In this document: one piece after another, positions 10,837-20,395 of the stretch
Layout: every line of letters starts with the position of its first letter
How positions within the stretch are numbered: position 1 is the stretch's first letter
The notes under the pieces: model-generated
Database searches by the model: none
The model's input: only the letters and a program-made list of their open reading frames with translations
Told to the model about the DNA's origin: nothing
Translations under genes and position numbers: made by a program
From: Procambarus clarkii
Lineage: Eukaryota; Arthropoda; Malacostraca; Decapoda; Cambaridae
Direction of reading: 5' to 3'
Length of the DNA: 64,000 nucleotides
NCBI RefSeq assembly: GCF_040958095.1
Contig: NC_091227.1
Coordinates: 20,094,819-20,158,818 of the forward strand

Positions 10837-10909
10837 CACACACACACACACACACGCTCACTCACTCACTCACTCACTCACTCACTCACTCACTCACTCA
10901 CTCACTCAC
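10837..10909. repeat. (CA)n then (CTCA)n microsatellites
   Basis: CA run to about 10855, then about 12 CTCA units. Confidence 0.95.
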
Positions 10910-11129
10910 AGCTCCCTGACAAGATGAGAACAAGCTTAAGCTTGGCTTAAACTAGCTGCCAACACCCACACATGGTGTCAGCAAGGCGGACAGCCCGCCG
11001 GCTTTCATAACCCTCACTGTATTAACCTTTTCTAGACTTTACCCTACATCCTCTACATTCCACCCCTCCCCCCCAAAAAAAAAAACATTAGCCGACTGAC
11101 GGTGCCTTCTGAACCTGGAGGGCAATGAT

Positions 11130-11512
11130 GTTAGGGTGGGGGAGGTGGTGGGCAGGGTGGGGGAGGTGGTGGGCAGGGTGGGGTAGGTGGTGGGGGAGGT
11201 GGTGGGCAGGGTGGGGGGAGGTGGTGGGCAGGGTGGGGGAGGGGTGGGCAGGGTGGGGGGGAGGTGGTGGGCAGGGTGGGGGAAGTGGTGGGCAGGGTGG
11301 GGGAGGTGGTGGGCAGGGTGGGGGGAGGTGGTGGGCAGGGTGGGGGAGGTGGTGGGCAGGGTGGGGTAGGTGGTGGGGGAGGTGGTGGGCAGGGTGGGGG
11401 GGGGAGGTGGTGGGCAGGGTGGGGGAGGGGTGGGCAGGGTGGGGGGGAGGTGGTGGGCAGGGTGGGGGGAAGTGGTGGGCAGGGTGGGTGGGGGAGGGGT
11501 GGGCAGGGTAGA
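11130..11512. repeat. G-rich minisatellite, about 21-bp units
   Basis: GGTGGTGGGCAGGGTGGGGG repeated with indels. Longer blocks repeat inside it (11180-11250 resembles 11355-11430), so it has a loose higher-order structure. Many G runs. Confidence 0.93.
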
Positions 11513-11785
11513 GAGCATGAGGGTGACAGTAAGGAATGGGGCTTGGAAGAGGGAGTTGATGGGAGTTGGGAAAGGAAAGTGGGAGAGTGAAAGGGTGGAT
11601 CTACCTCTTCCCTCACCCTCCTGTACTCACCTAGATGTGTTTACAGGGTCGAGCATCAGCTCTTAAGCCCCGCCTTTCCACCATTATTAGTTCACTGCTG
11701 TGACTCTCTTTATTTGTTACTCATTTTAATCATATTTACATTTAAAACTATATATAGAATTGGAACTATCTATAGAAAGAAAGTC

Positions 11786-11868
11786 TTTGCAAGACTGTAA
11801 AAATACCAATATTATGTAATCTCACAAACCCATTGTACTTTCTTGTAAATAAATTATTATTATTCATT
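11786..11868 (+). mobile_element. Retroposon 3' tail
   Basis: AAGACTGTAAAAATACCAA, CACAAACCCATTGTACTTTC and TTGTAAATAAATTATTATTA form a tail family also seen at 18057-18166 (+) and 18978-19110 (-). Confidence 0.6.
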
Positions 11869-11886
11869 GGCTTCACTCCGGAAGGA

Positions 11887-12120
11887 GCCGGTCGGCCGAG
11901 CGGACAGCACGCTGGACTTGTGATGCTGTGGTCCCGGGTTCGATCCCGGGCACCGGCGAGAAACAATGGGCAGAGTTTTTTCACCCTACGCTCCTGTTAA
12001 CTAGCAGTAAAATAGGTACCTAAGTGTTAGTCAGCTGTCACGGGCTGCTTCCTGGGGGTGGAGGCCTGGTCGCGGGGACACTAAAAAGCCCCGAAATCAT
12101 CTCAAGATAACCTCAAGATA
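11887..12120 (+). mobile_element. tRNA-headed SINE, family A
   Basis: Nearly the same sequence as the copy at 1425, including CTTGTGAT in the anticodon position, GGTTCGATCCC and GGGGACACTAAAAAGCCCC. It has a small deletion in the GGCCTGGTCG...CGGG segment. Confidence 0.87.
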
Positions 12121-12340
12121 GCCAACGGGTGTACCCAGTACGAGACAGTCCTCTTGACAGTCTAATGCCATCTGAGATCGATAATCCCAGACCGTCCACA
12201 AGTGGTTGGGCACCATTCCTTCCCACCGTCCCATCCCAAATCCTTATCCTGTCCTCTTCCTAGTGTTAGATAGTCGTAATGGCTTGTCACTTTCCCCTGA
12301 TAATTTCATTCCTTAAATTTTTACTCCAATATCTTTTTGC

Positions 12341-12465
12341 TGGTAGGATGGTAGGTAGCCTGCCAGGATGGTAAACAGCCTGCCAGGATGGTAAACAGCC
12401 TGCCAGGATGGTAAACAGCCTGCCAGGATGGTAGGCAGGATGGTAGGCAGCCTGCTAGGATGTCA
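12341..12465. repeat. 20-bp minisatellite, about six copies
   Basis: CAGGATGGTAAACAGCCTGC with degenerate edges. Confidence 0.92.
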
Positions 12466-12577
12466 GACAGCCTGTCAGTCAACCTGATTGTGAGCACCCA
12501 AGCCCTCCACGCCGCTTCCACTTTAGCCTTTGAAGCACCAAGGGCGTTTAAGCTCCAAGACGGATCTTTCCGTCACA

Positions 12578-12691
12578 AAGTCTTGCCCGAAACGCATTGC
12601 GTAATAGTGGCTTTAGGCATTGTATGTACTAGCTCTATCTATATATCAATCCATTAATGTAACATCACTTGTATGTATGTACCTTACCTGA

Positions 12692-12724
<33 letters not shown>

Positions 12725-12725
12725 A
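12578..12725 (+). mobile_element. Retroposon 3' end with CCGAAACGC core
   Basis: CTTGCCCGAAACGCATTGCG, TAATAGTGGCTTTAGGCATT, then CCTTACCTGAATAAACATA and an (ATTT)n tail. An inverted, nearly identical copy lies at 19690-19835. Confidence 0.7.
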
Positions 12726-12927
12726 AGGAGAGACAGAGAGGCTTGGGAGAGTCGGAGACTGGTAAACTGGGTAAACCAAGAGGATGAGCGGCGAGTATCC
12801 ACTTGGAGGGCTAGTCCCAAGTTGTAGTTTTCTTCAGGTCTTGGTTGCTGGGTTGAGCGGACGGTGTGTCCACCGGGAGTTGTGGGACAGTGTTAGAAGG
12901 TCACTCGTATGGACGGGACGGCCACTC

Positions 12928-13035
12928 AGGGTGATGGGGGACATTCAGGGTCATGAGAGACATTCAGGGTGATGGGAGACATTCAGGGTGATGGGAGACA
13001 TTCAGGGTCACGGGAGACATTCAGGGTCACGGGGG
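12928..13035. repeat. 19-bp tandem repeat, about six copies, then poly-G
   Basis: GGAGACATTCAGGGTGATG units ending in a run of G at 13032-13042. Confidence 0.85.
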
Positions 13036-13042
13036 GGGGGGG

Positions 13043-13450
13043 GTAGACACTGAAGGTCATGCATGATAAAAGTCAGTGAAATTTATTATCAAATTATAAT
13101 TAATGGCTATTTTTTTTTACCTGGTCATATTTGAGAATGTAAATTGTGTGATCGGAAGCGTAAATATATCAGTAATTACAGCGTAATTGTGGAACGCAGT
13201 TAAATATATATTTAAGTCTTTTATTTTGTTTTATAAATAATTGTTTACCATCCTAGTTTCTTCTATAAAATCTGGTTAGCTTAGAAAATCGGGCTAGAGC
13301 CCTCAAAATATTATTTTAGGCACGAGGATTTGAGCTAACATAGCTCAGTTGATCAACATTAAAAATAACGAAGAGACTATGATCACAACGTACAAGATAC
13401 ATTTGGAAATAAAGTGGGCGGAGAGTTGTAAAGTGTAATGATCTTGAACC
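13043..13450. other. AT-rich stretch, nothing recognised
   Basis: No open frame, splice pattern or repeat that I can name. Confidence 0.4.
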
Positions 13451-13770
13451 AAAGGTGAACCAGAGGTGGTGGAAGCTGCCACCCTTCACAGCTGCAGGAG
13501 CACTGTATGAACATCAGAGGTCCGCGGTTGTTCAACGTCCTCCCAGCGACTATAAGAAATATTGCCGGAACAACCGTGGACATCTTCAAGAGAAATCTAG
13601 ACTGTTTTCTAAAAAGCGTGCCGGACCAACCGGGCTGTGGTGGGTATGTGGGCCTGCGGGCCGCTCCAAGCAACAGCCTGGTGGACCAGACTCTCGCAAG
13701 TCAAGTCTGGCCTCGGGCCGGGCTTGGGGAGTAGAAGATCTCCCAGAACCCCATCAACCAGGTATCAAGT
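13451..13770 (+). mobile_element. LINE remnant: C-terminus of a non-LTR reverse transcriptase
   Basis: Frame from 13507 reads RGPRLFNVLPATIRNIAGTT, VDIFKRNLDCFLKSVPDQPG, CGGYVGLRAAPSNSLVDQT. The pattern LFNxLPxxIRNxxGxxxDxFKRxLDxFLxxVPD is the usual C-terminal end of Jockey-like reverse transcriptases. A second copy of this end is at 63215-63435. Confidence 0.75.
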
Positions 13771-13889
13771 GTGTGACTTAGATGAAGAGTCTTGAAGAAT
13801 AAATGAACCAGGTACACTAGCTATGAGGCGGGGCCCTAGAGCTAGATTTCTCGTCCCGTACAGACAGTTAGGTAAGCACTCAAACTGTG

Positions 13890-14081
13890 ACAGTATGGGT
13901 CATCTAGAAATTTCTGAGGAATGAGTGCTCCCGGACGCAGGTTCGAATCCTCGTCACGGCCCTTGTGGAGTTGTTCGAGTGTTGTCATACACTGCTCTTC
14001 AGTCATGACTGTCAGAGATGTGCTCAGTGAACGACTGATGCAGCTTTCATTACCACCCTCAAGGGACAAGTATACAAGTGA
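13890..14081 (+). mobile_element. tRNA-related SINE, family C, running into the gap
   Basis: GTGCTCCCGGACGCAGGTTCG, AATCCTCGTCACGGCCCTTG, then TGGAGTTGTTCGAGTG. The same head is at 57880-57965 and 62035-62125. B box GGTTCGAATCC. Cut by the N run. Confidence 0.7.
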
Positions 14082-14581
14082 NNNNNNNNNNNNNNNNNNN
14101 NNNNNNNNNNNNNNNNNNNNNNNNNNNNNNNNNNNNNNNNNNNNNNNNNNNNNNNNNNNNNNNNNNNNNNNNNNNNNNNNNNNNNNNNNNNNNNNNNNNN
14201 NNNNNNNNNNNNNNNNNNNNNNNNNNNNNNNNNNNNNNNNNNNNNNNNNNNNNNNNNNNNNNNNNNNNNNNNNNNNNNNNNNNNNNNNNNNNNNNNNNNN
14301 NNNNNNNNNNNNNNNNNNNNNNNNNNNNNNNNNNNNNNNNNNNNNNNNNNNNNNNNNNNNNNNNNNNNNNNNNNNNNNNNNNNNNNNNNNNNNNNNNNNN
14401 NNNNNNNNNNNNNNNNNNNNNNNNNNNNNNNNNNNNNNNNNNNNNNNNNNNNNNNNNNNNNNNNNNNNNNNNNNNNNNNNNNNNNNNNNNNNNNNNNNNN
14501 NNNNNNNNNNNNNNNNNNNNNNNNNNNNNNNNNNNNNNNNNNNNNNNNNNNNNNNNNNNNNNNNNNNNNNNNNNNNNNNNN
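14082..14581. other. Assembly gap, 500 N
   Basis: Exactly 500 undetermined bases, a conventional placeholder length; the true distance is unknown. Confidence 1.
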
Positions 14582-14875
14582 CTTTCCAGGTAAAAATGCA
14601 GCTAACTTGAAAAGGGGTGAGCCTGATATAATTCAGATTGTTGAGCATGGACAGTACCTGTACTGTTGAGTTCATATCTGTACTGTATACTGTTCATGAC
14701 TTCCTTTTCCTTTAGTACTCCTGGTTGTTACTGCAGAAGGCATTTTCTTATTCTCATCCTAATTTTTCAAAATTTAAATTTTTACAATAACTTTCACATT
14801 TGAAAATTCAAGCATAAATTTTTTTTCCAATAAACAATATTGAACAAGAATTGTGAATATTAAAAGTAGCCTCAC
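14582..14875 (-). other. RBM28 intron, nothing else seen
   Basis: AT-rich intron sequence after exon 4; no further exon before the gap. Confidence 0.6.
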
Positions 14876-17800
14876 CTTGAACTGCACAAATGCTGTTCCC
14901 CGTGGGTGCTCAGTAAGCTGGTCTATACAAAGCAAAACATACTTTAATTCTCCAAACTTTTGTAAAACTTCTGCTATTTCTTCCTGTGTAGCAATGAATG
15001 GGAGATTTTTTATAAACAATGTCCTTTCTTCCGTGATGTCTTTACTGGGGCCTTTTGTAGGAGCATGTGTATTCTTAGATGGTGTGTGCTTTTTATCATC
15101 CTCATCATCATCATCACTACTAGTTTCATCACCATCATCTAATCCACTGTCACCATCTTCATCCTCACTGCTTGCTTTTTCTTCTTTAATCTCTGTCTTT
15201 ATATCATCTTCCTCACCACTTTCTTCTTTAATCTCCATCTTTATATCATTTTCCTCATCAATCTCTTCTTTTTCATCATTACTCAATTCCTCTTCCTTTA
15301 TCTTCACTTCTGCACCTCCAGTTTCATCTCTAGATATTTCAGAATTGCTTCCTTCTGGCTTAAATCTTTCCTTCTCAACAGCTAAATCCACAGCAATTGG
15401 CCTTCCTGAAAAAGATAACTTGATTGTAAATAAGTAATCATAAATACCGGAACTTACAATTCTGTACAATTTTTGTTTAAGTTCTGTAAAGGTATTTTTA
15501 AGAATATCAAGTTTAAAAGTTAATGCACAGAGATAATTTGGCATGAGAGAACAAAACAGCAATCCAAAATCATATAGAATAAAAGGCAGAGTGGAAAAAA
15601 AATTAAATGAAATCTTGAATTCAAGAAAAGTTGAGTGAAGCATAAGATCAAAGACTATTATATCTTGAGAAAATAGATTCAAAATGTGATATAATTGTGT
15701 TAAGTGAAAATGCTAGAGTAAGGTGAATTAAAAACTGCACAGATAAAAAGTGTACATTGTAATCTAACCCACAAAGATGAAGACTTGGTGAAGAATCCTT
15801 CAACTGCTTTTGGTTACCATTATGCAGTACATGAAATCTTTGCAAAAAAACAAACAAAAAAAAAGCAAGTACAGTACAACAGTAATTATGCAAAGAATAA
15901 ACAAACCATTTTATGGCAGAGAAGCCATTTCAAGCAAGGAGATGCATAAATTATTGATGAAAAAATCATAACACTTAATTAGCACAGTGTATCAAATCAC
16001 ATTCTCTAAGTAATGAATACCTGTATTACTAAATCTAACTAAAAGTACTCAGAGAAGTTAACTAGTCATATATGCACTTGACTCACCTCTAGTTTTCTCA
16101 TTCCCTATACTATACTGTACTATTCTTTCATTATGCTCCACATGCAGCTCTTTAAGACCTAATTTTCAATCAAACAATTACAACACTTTATTACAATGCT
16201 TACCTAACAAAGGTTTCATATTGCACTCCTTTATTGCTTTTAGTGCTTCAGCCTTAGTATCAAACTGAACAAATGCACAGCCCACCATCTTCCCGTCATG
16301 TTTGCGTAGAATTGACACTTCTCTAATCTTTCCATACACTGAAAAATGCTCCTCCACTACTTTCTCATCAGCCTGAAATGTGAAAATGGAAGAAAAATAA
16401 TAAATAACTCTAATGGACTTCCCTAATGCATTTAACACTATAAAATATAAACAATTTACAAATAAATGTAATATTTTGGTACGTATGTACCAAAATTCCA
16501 ACAAAAAACTTGGCTAATACATCATCATCACTCTTTAAGTCACTAAACTAAACTGTACATTAAGCAGAAATAGAGATCTTAAGACTTCTAAATTTTCAAA
16601 TCTATTCAACAAAATTATATAAGAACTTTAATATTTAATGTTATTTTCATTTTCCAGCCACAGTTAAAGCATATACATACAGAAATTACAAACAATAGCA
16701 TGATACTGTACATCAAATGAACTTGTGTCATTTCAAATTATTTGTTTACAGCATATAATGATGTTCAGAATGCTGGAATATGCAATGATGCAAGAATATA
16801 ATTTAAAGCTTCATACAAAAATGTGGCATGTGTGAGATCCCAACAAATTGCCAAGAATGTGCTAAACTTGTGGATTAAAACAAATTATAAAAATCTATTC
16901 ACACAAAACATATATTGTTGAAATTTATCCTTTAATTTCGAAATTCAATATAGAAGTGTTTACCTCTGCCTTACTTGGCACTGAATTGAAAGAACAGGCT
17001 GGAAAGAATCAGAAACATAAAGTCTTTTAAAAATATACAAACAAAGCAGTATATTTTCGAGCATAGGCCACTAGAAATTAAGTTTCATAGAATGAAAACA
17101 ACTCATACAACCGAAAAATGGCCGCCCACCTGCTGACTGGCATGAGACACAATCAGAGAATATGGGAAAGGCTCCGAGTTTGAAAACTCTGAGGTGGTCC
17201 AACCTGGTCACAGTTATGTGGGTTGCCAGGCAAACAATTGGTACTGTAGTTAGTGAGAACCCTTTATTGGCAATCACTTATGGTGCTAAGGGAGGATTTG
17301 AAAGGACTGAGTTTTACCAATGAAACACTGTCAGACATTCGAGGCTGGATTGGCTTTATATCCAAAAATTCTCTAGTACCTCTAGTGAGAACTCAGGGGT
17401 TATTTGAATAGTTCCCAGTGGTGCCAATGCCAAGCATTTCGTCCAACCTTGGGAAGTAACTGAATTGTATAGTTCATAAGAAAAACGTACCTTGAAAGAC
17501 AAATTCCTAATAATAATTCTTCCTTTTCTCTGTTTTGCTGGCTGTCTCTTGTCCTTCCTCTTTGTTTTTTTCTTCTTAATATTTGTTTCATTTTCTTCTC
17601 CATCCTCTTCCTTGTTACGTTGTGCACCAGAAACATCTTCATCTGATTCCGTTTCTCTCTGACGAGAATATTTCACTCTCAGAATTTTTCCGTTAAATGT
17701 AGAATTATCATACTTTTTAACCGCTTGCTTGGCATCTTCCACAAAAGAATAGATAATGTAGGCCATTCCTTTAAAGGTGCCATCTGAAATAGTGGGAATG

Positions 17801-19556
17801 CAATATTTAAGACAAATTTCAATTGTAAATAACCATTTAGGTATCATATGTGAAAGTTGAACAAGTGGTGCAATTTAAATTAGTAAAATGTAAATAACTT
17901 GACAGTTTGATGACCAATGAGTAAGTGCTTTTTAAACTGGATGATATATGGTTCAGCAAACTGAGCATATGGCAGATGTACAATTCTGCCAATACATATA
18001 TAATTACAGTACAGCTGCTACCAATAAACAAACACAAGATACACAATACAATTTCTGCCTGAAACGCTATGCGTGTTAGTAGCTTTCCAAGAATATAAGA
18101 ACAACAATGTTATGTACTCTCATAAACCCAATGTACCTTCTTGTATATAAATAAATCATTAACAAAAAATATACATACTAATGATCATCAATGTTAGCTA
18201 CGCAGGGTTTATAGTAAAGCCTTTGCACATCAACCCATAATAGGTCTATAGTCAACACACAACCCATTCGTAGATATAATTTGATCAATTGGTTTAATAA
18301 TTTGCCATATAAACTGGCTGGGTGCTAATTTAACCTTTGCCAAGAAAACACTGTTGCAATTAGCAATAACTAATATTAGTAACACTTTGGCCAGGGTTCG
18401 TAGGAACCCGAGCGCTTTGGCCTGGGTTCGTAGGAACCCGAGAGCTGTGGCCTGGGTTTGTAGGAACCAGAGCGCTTTGGCCTGGGTTCATAGGAACCCA
18501 AGAGCTGTGGCTTGGGTTTGTAGGAACCAGAGCGCTTTGGCCTGGGTTCGTAGGAACCCAAGAGATGTGGCTTGGGTTTGTAGGAACCAGAGCGCTTTGG
18601 CCTGGGTTCGTAGGAACCCGACAGCTGTGGCTTGGGTTTGTAGGAACCAGAGCGCTTTGGCCTGGGTTCGTAGGAACCCAAGAGCTGTGGCTTGGGTTTG
18701 TAGGAACCAGAGCGCTTTGGCCTGGGTTCGTAGGAACCCGAGAGCTGTGGCTTGGGTTTGTAGGAACCAGTGCTTTAGCCTGGGTTCGTATCCTGGCCGA
18801 GGAGGATTGACTGGGTGCCAATTTCTAACTGCATCCTCTGTTCACCAAGCAGTGAATGGGTACCTTGTTGCTAAATACTTTGGCGGGTCGTATTCTGCAT
18901 TAAGGACTTGCCTGAAACTCTATGCGTGCAAGTGGCTGTGCAAAAATGTAAACTCTTGTATATATAAAAAAATATAAAATTACTTTATTTATATACAAGA
19001 GGGTACATTGGGTTTGTGAGAATACAATCTGTAAGAATGTAGGAACTTGGTATTCTTACATTCTTACAAAGCCACTAACACTCATAACATTTCAGGTAAA
19101 AGTGTTTTTTACAATCAATTTTGACAGATATGGTTTTGAAAATCGGAAATGAACTTGGTTGAACCTTCTTGTGTTCAATTTCTGTTATGCAGGCAATGTG
19201 TGCATCTGCCATCATATAAATGTGGACTGGCAACATGCCTAAGGCTTATGGCATTACAGTATCTAAATCAAATGGTGAAAAAATAGCAACAAATATAATA
19301 CGTCCAATTAGTATTGAGGTTAAACCAATTGAGAATACAGCTGCTGCACTAAATGGTGTCACAGTGGAAGTATCCAGCCCATGCAAAATTTTTTCAACTT
19401 CTATGCTAAATATGTTACTAAAAACTTACTTTTATCCCTGACAAGATGGCACTTTTTAACGGGTCCAACTTCGCTGAAATAATCTTGTATTTCCCGTCTG
19501 CTTATATCAGCAGGTAAATGTGTGACAATTAATGAACATTCCTGCATTTTCGCCAT
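14876..19556 (-). CDS. RBM28: RNA-binding protein 28 (Nop4-like), 5' four coding exons, partial
   Basis: Four coding exons, each bounded by GT/AG and in phase: 19430-19556 (start ATG), 17491-17783, 16204-16372 and 14876-15405, giving 373 codons. RRM1 spans exons 1-2 (N-terminus MAKMQECSLIVTHLPADISR). A lysine-rich linker follows. RRM2 spans exons 2-4 (RIIIRNLSFK, then CAFVQFDTK). After a long acidic linker comes RRM3 (RTLFIKNLPF, then GTAFVQFK). Domain order, the ELKYV match in RRM3 and the linker type fit RBM28/Nop4, a nucleolar protein of large-subunit rRNA processing and spliceosomal snRNP biology. The family is about 750 residues, so RRM4 and the basic C-terminus are missing; the last exon ends at a donor about 300 bp before the N gap. 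No stop or frameshift is seen, so I read it as a real gene cut by the assembly. Identity confidence is high; the 3' structure is unknown. Confidence 0.9.
18057..18166 (+). mobile_element. Retroposon 3' end with CCGAAACGC-like core
   Basis: CCTGAAACGCTATGCGTGTT, AGTAGCTTTCCAAGAATATA, CATAAACCCAATGTACCTTC and TTGTATATAAATAAATCATT. Lies in RBM28 intron 1. Confidence 0.65.
18375..18775. repeat. 60-bp dimeric minisatellite derived from a SINE head
   Basis: Two alternating 30-bp halves, GCCTGGGTTCGTAGGAACCC and GGCTTGGGTTTGTAGGAACC types, about seven pairs. The last unit runs straight into the SINE at 18770 (GCCTGGGTTCGTATCCTGG), so the array grew from the SINE's B-box region. GGGTTC-GTAG-GAACCC in each first half is a perfect hairpin. 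Confidence 0.9.
18770..18977 (+). mobile_element. tRNA-headed SINE, family D, in RBM28 intron 1
   Basis: B box GGTTCGTATCC, CCGAGGAGGATTGACTGGG, CAGTGAATGGGTACCTTGTT, GGCGGGTCGTATTC, then the core CCTGAAACTCTATGCGTGC and a TTGTATATATAAA tail. Confidence 0.75.
18978..19110 (-). mobile_element. Retroposon 3' end, tail-to-tail with the preceding SINE
   Basis: Minus strand reads CTGAAATGTTATGAGTGTTA, GTGGCTTTGTAAGAATGTAA, CACAAACCCAATGTACCCTC, TTGTATATAAATAAAG. Shares its A-rich tail junction with the plus-strand SINE. Confidence 0.65.
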
Positions 19557-19689
19557 GCTGACTTGTTTACCTATCCGGATATTATGTGGGTGTTCGTGGT
19601 GAGGCCGGATGACAGACTCGCCGTTCGTGTAATAAACCTACATTATCGAGGGACGATTACCTTAGTTGTCACAGCTTAGTGGTCACAGC

Positions 19690-19835
19690 TTAGTATAAAT
19701 AAATAAATATGTTTATTCAGGTAAGGTACATACATAGAAGTGATGTTACATTAATGGATTGATATATAGATAGAGCTAGTACATACAATGCCTAAAGCCA
19801 CTATTACGCAATGCGTTTCGGGCAAAAAGTTCACT
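19690..19835 (-). mobile_element. Retroposon 3' end, inverted copy of 12578-12725
   Basis: Minus strand reads CTTTTTGCCCGAAACGCATT, GCGTAATAGTGGCTTTAGGC, then CTTACCTGAATAAACATATT and a (TTTA)n tail. It sits between the divergent RBM28 and RPS15 starts. Confidence 0.7.
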
Positions 19836-20332
19836 ACTCTGGTAGTGGTGAACTACACTCTATTTTTCCAATATATATCACCTTTCAAATTGTAAACTAA
19901 GTTTTACTCAGATTAATAGCCTCCCAAATGCTAGAAAATTATGTTCTATCTTTTAAAAGAGGAAAAGAGTGTCTAGTTTACCGAGTGAGATTTTTTTGCA
20001 AGATATGTTGGCCTGTATAGAGAGTTAAAAATTTTATATCCTACGTAAAGCCATATCAGAAAAAGAAAGAATTATTCTACTGGTCCAATCTTCATTTGGT
20101 TATATTCGACTTCTGCAATTCAAATTTTCCGCTTCAAAATATTGAATAAGATGAGAGAGCAAACGGCAAACAATTCTTTTGTTATAACATAAAAGATGGC
20201 TAGATAAATAAATAAATTATTACTATACTTATTTGCTTATATTTTATATTTAGAAAAATTCAATATTATTTTAATTTATGTGAACGAGTAATGAAATAAA
20301 TTGTATTCACTATATATTATTTTCTTTTGTAG
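19836..20332. promoter_or_regulatory. RBM28-RPS15 intergenic region
   Basis: AT-rich sequence between divergent genes. It presumably contains the RPS15 promoter; I see no convincing TATA box at the right spacing from 20333 (TATATATTAT at about 20312 is only about 20 bases upstream). Confidence 0.35.
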
Positions 20333-20395
20333 CTTTTCATACAAGATAGAAACAAGTGAGGATCAGCTAAGGAACTTCCTTCACAACAAACCACC
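20333..20395 (+). promoter_or_regulatory. RPS15: RPS15 5' UTR with probable 5'TOP start
   Basis: Upstream of the RPS15 ATG a pyrimidine run CTTTTC begins at 20333 inside AGCTTTTCATACAAG. Ribosomal protein mRNAs of animals begin with a C followed by pyrimidines (5'TOP), which couples their translation to mTOR signalling. This is the best candidate within 100 bp of the ATG and would give a 63-base leader. The transcription start is inferred, not shown. Confidence 0.4.

Noticed and set aside
13842-14675. Coding frame across the gap
   Set aside because: Most of it is N; the flanks are SINE family C sequence and RBM28 intron.
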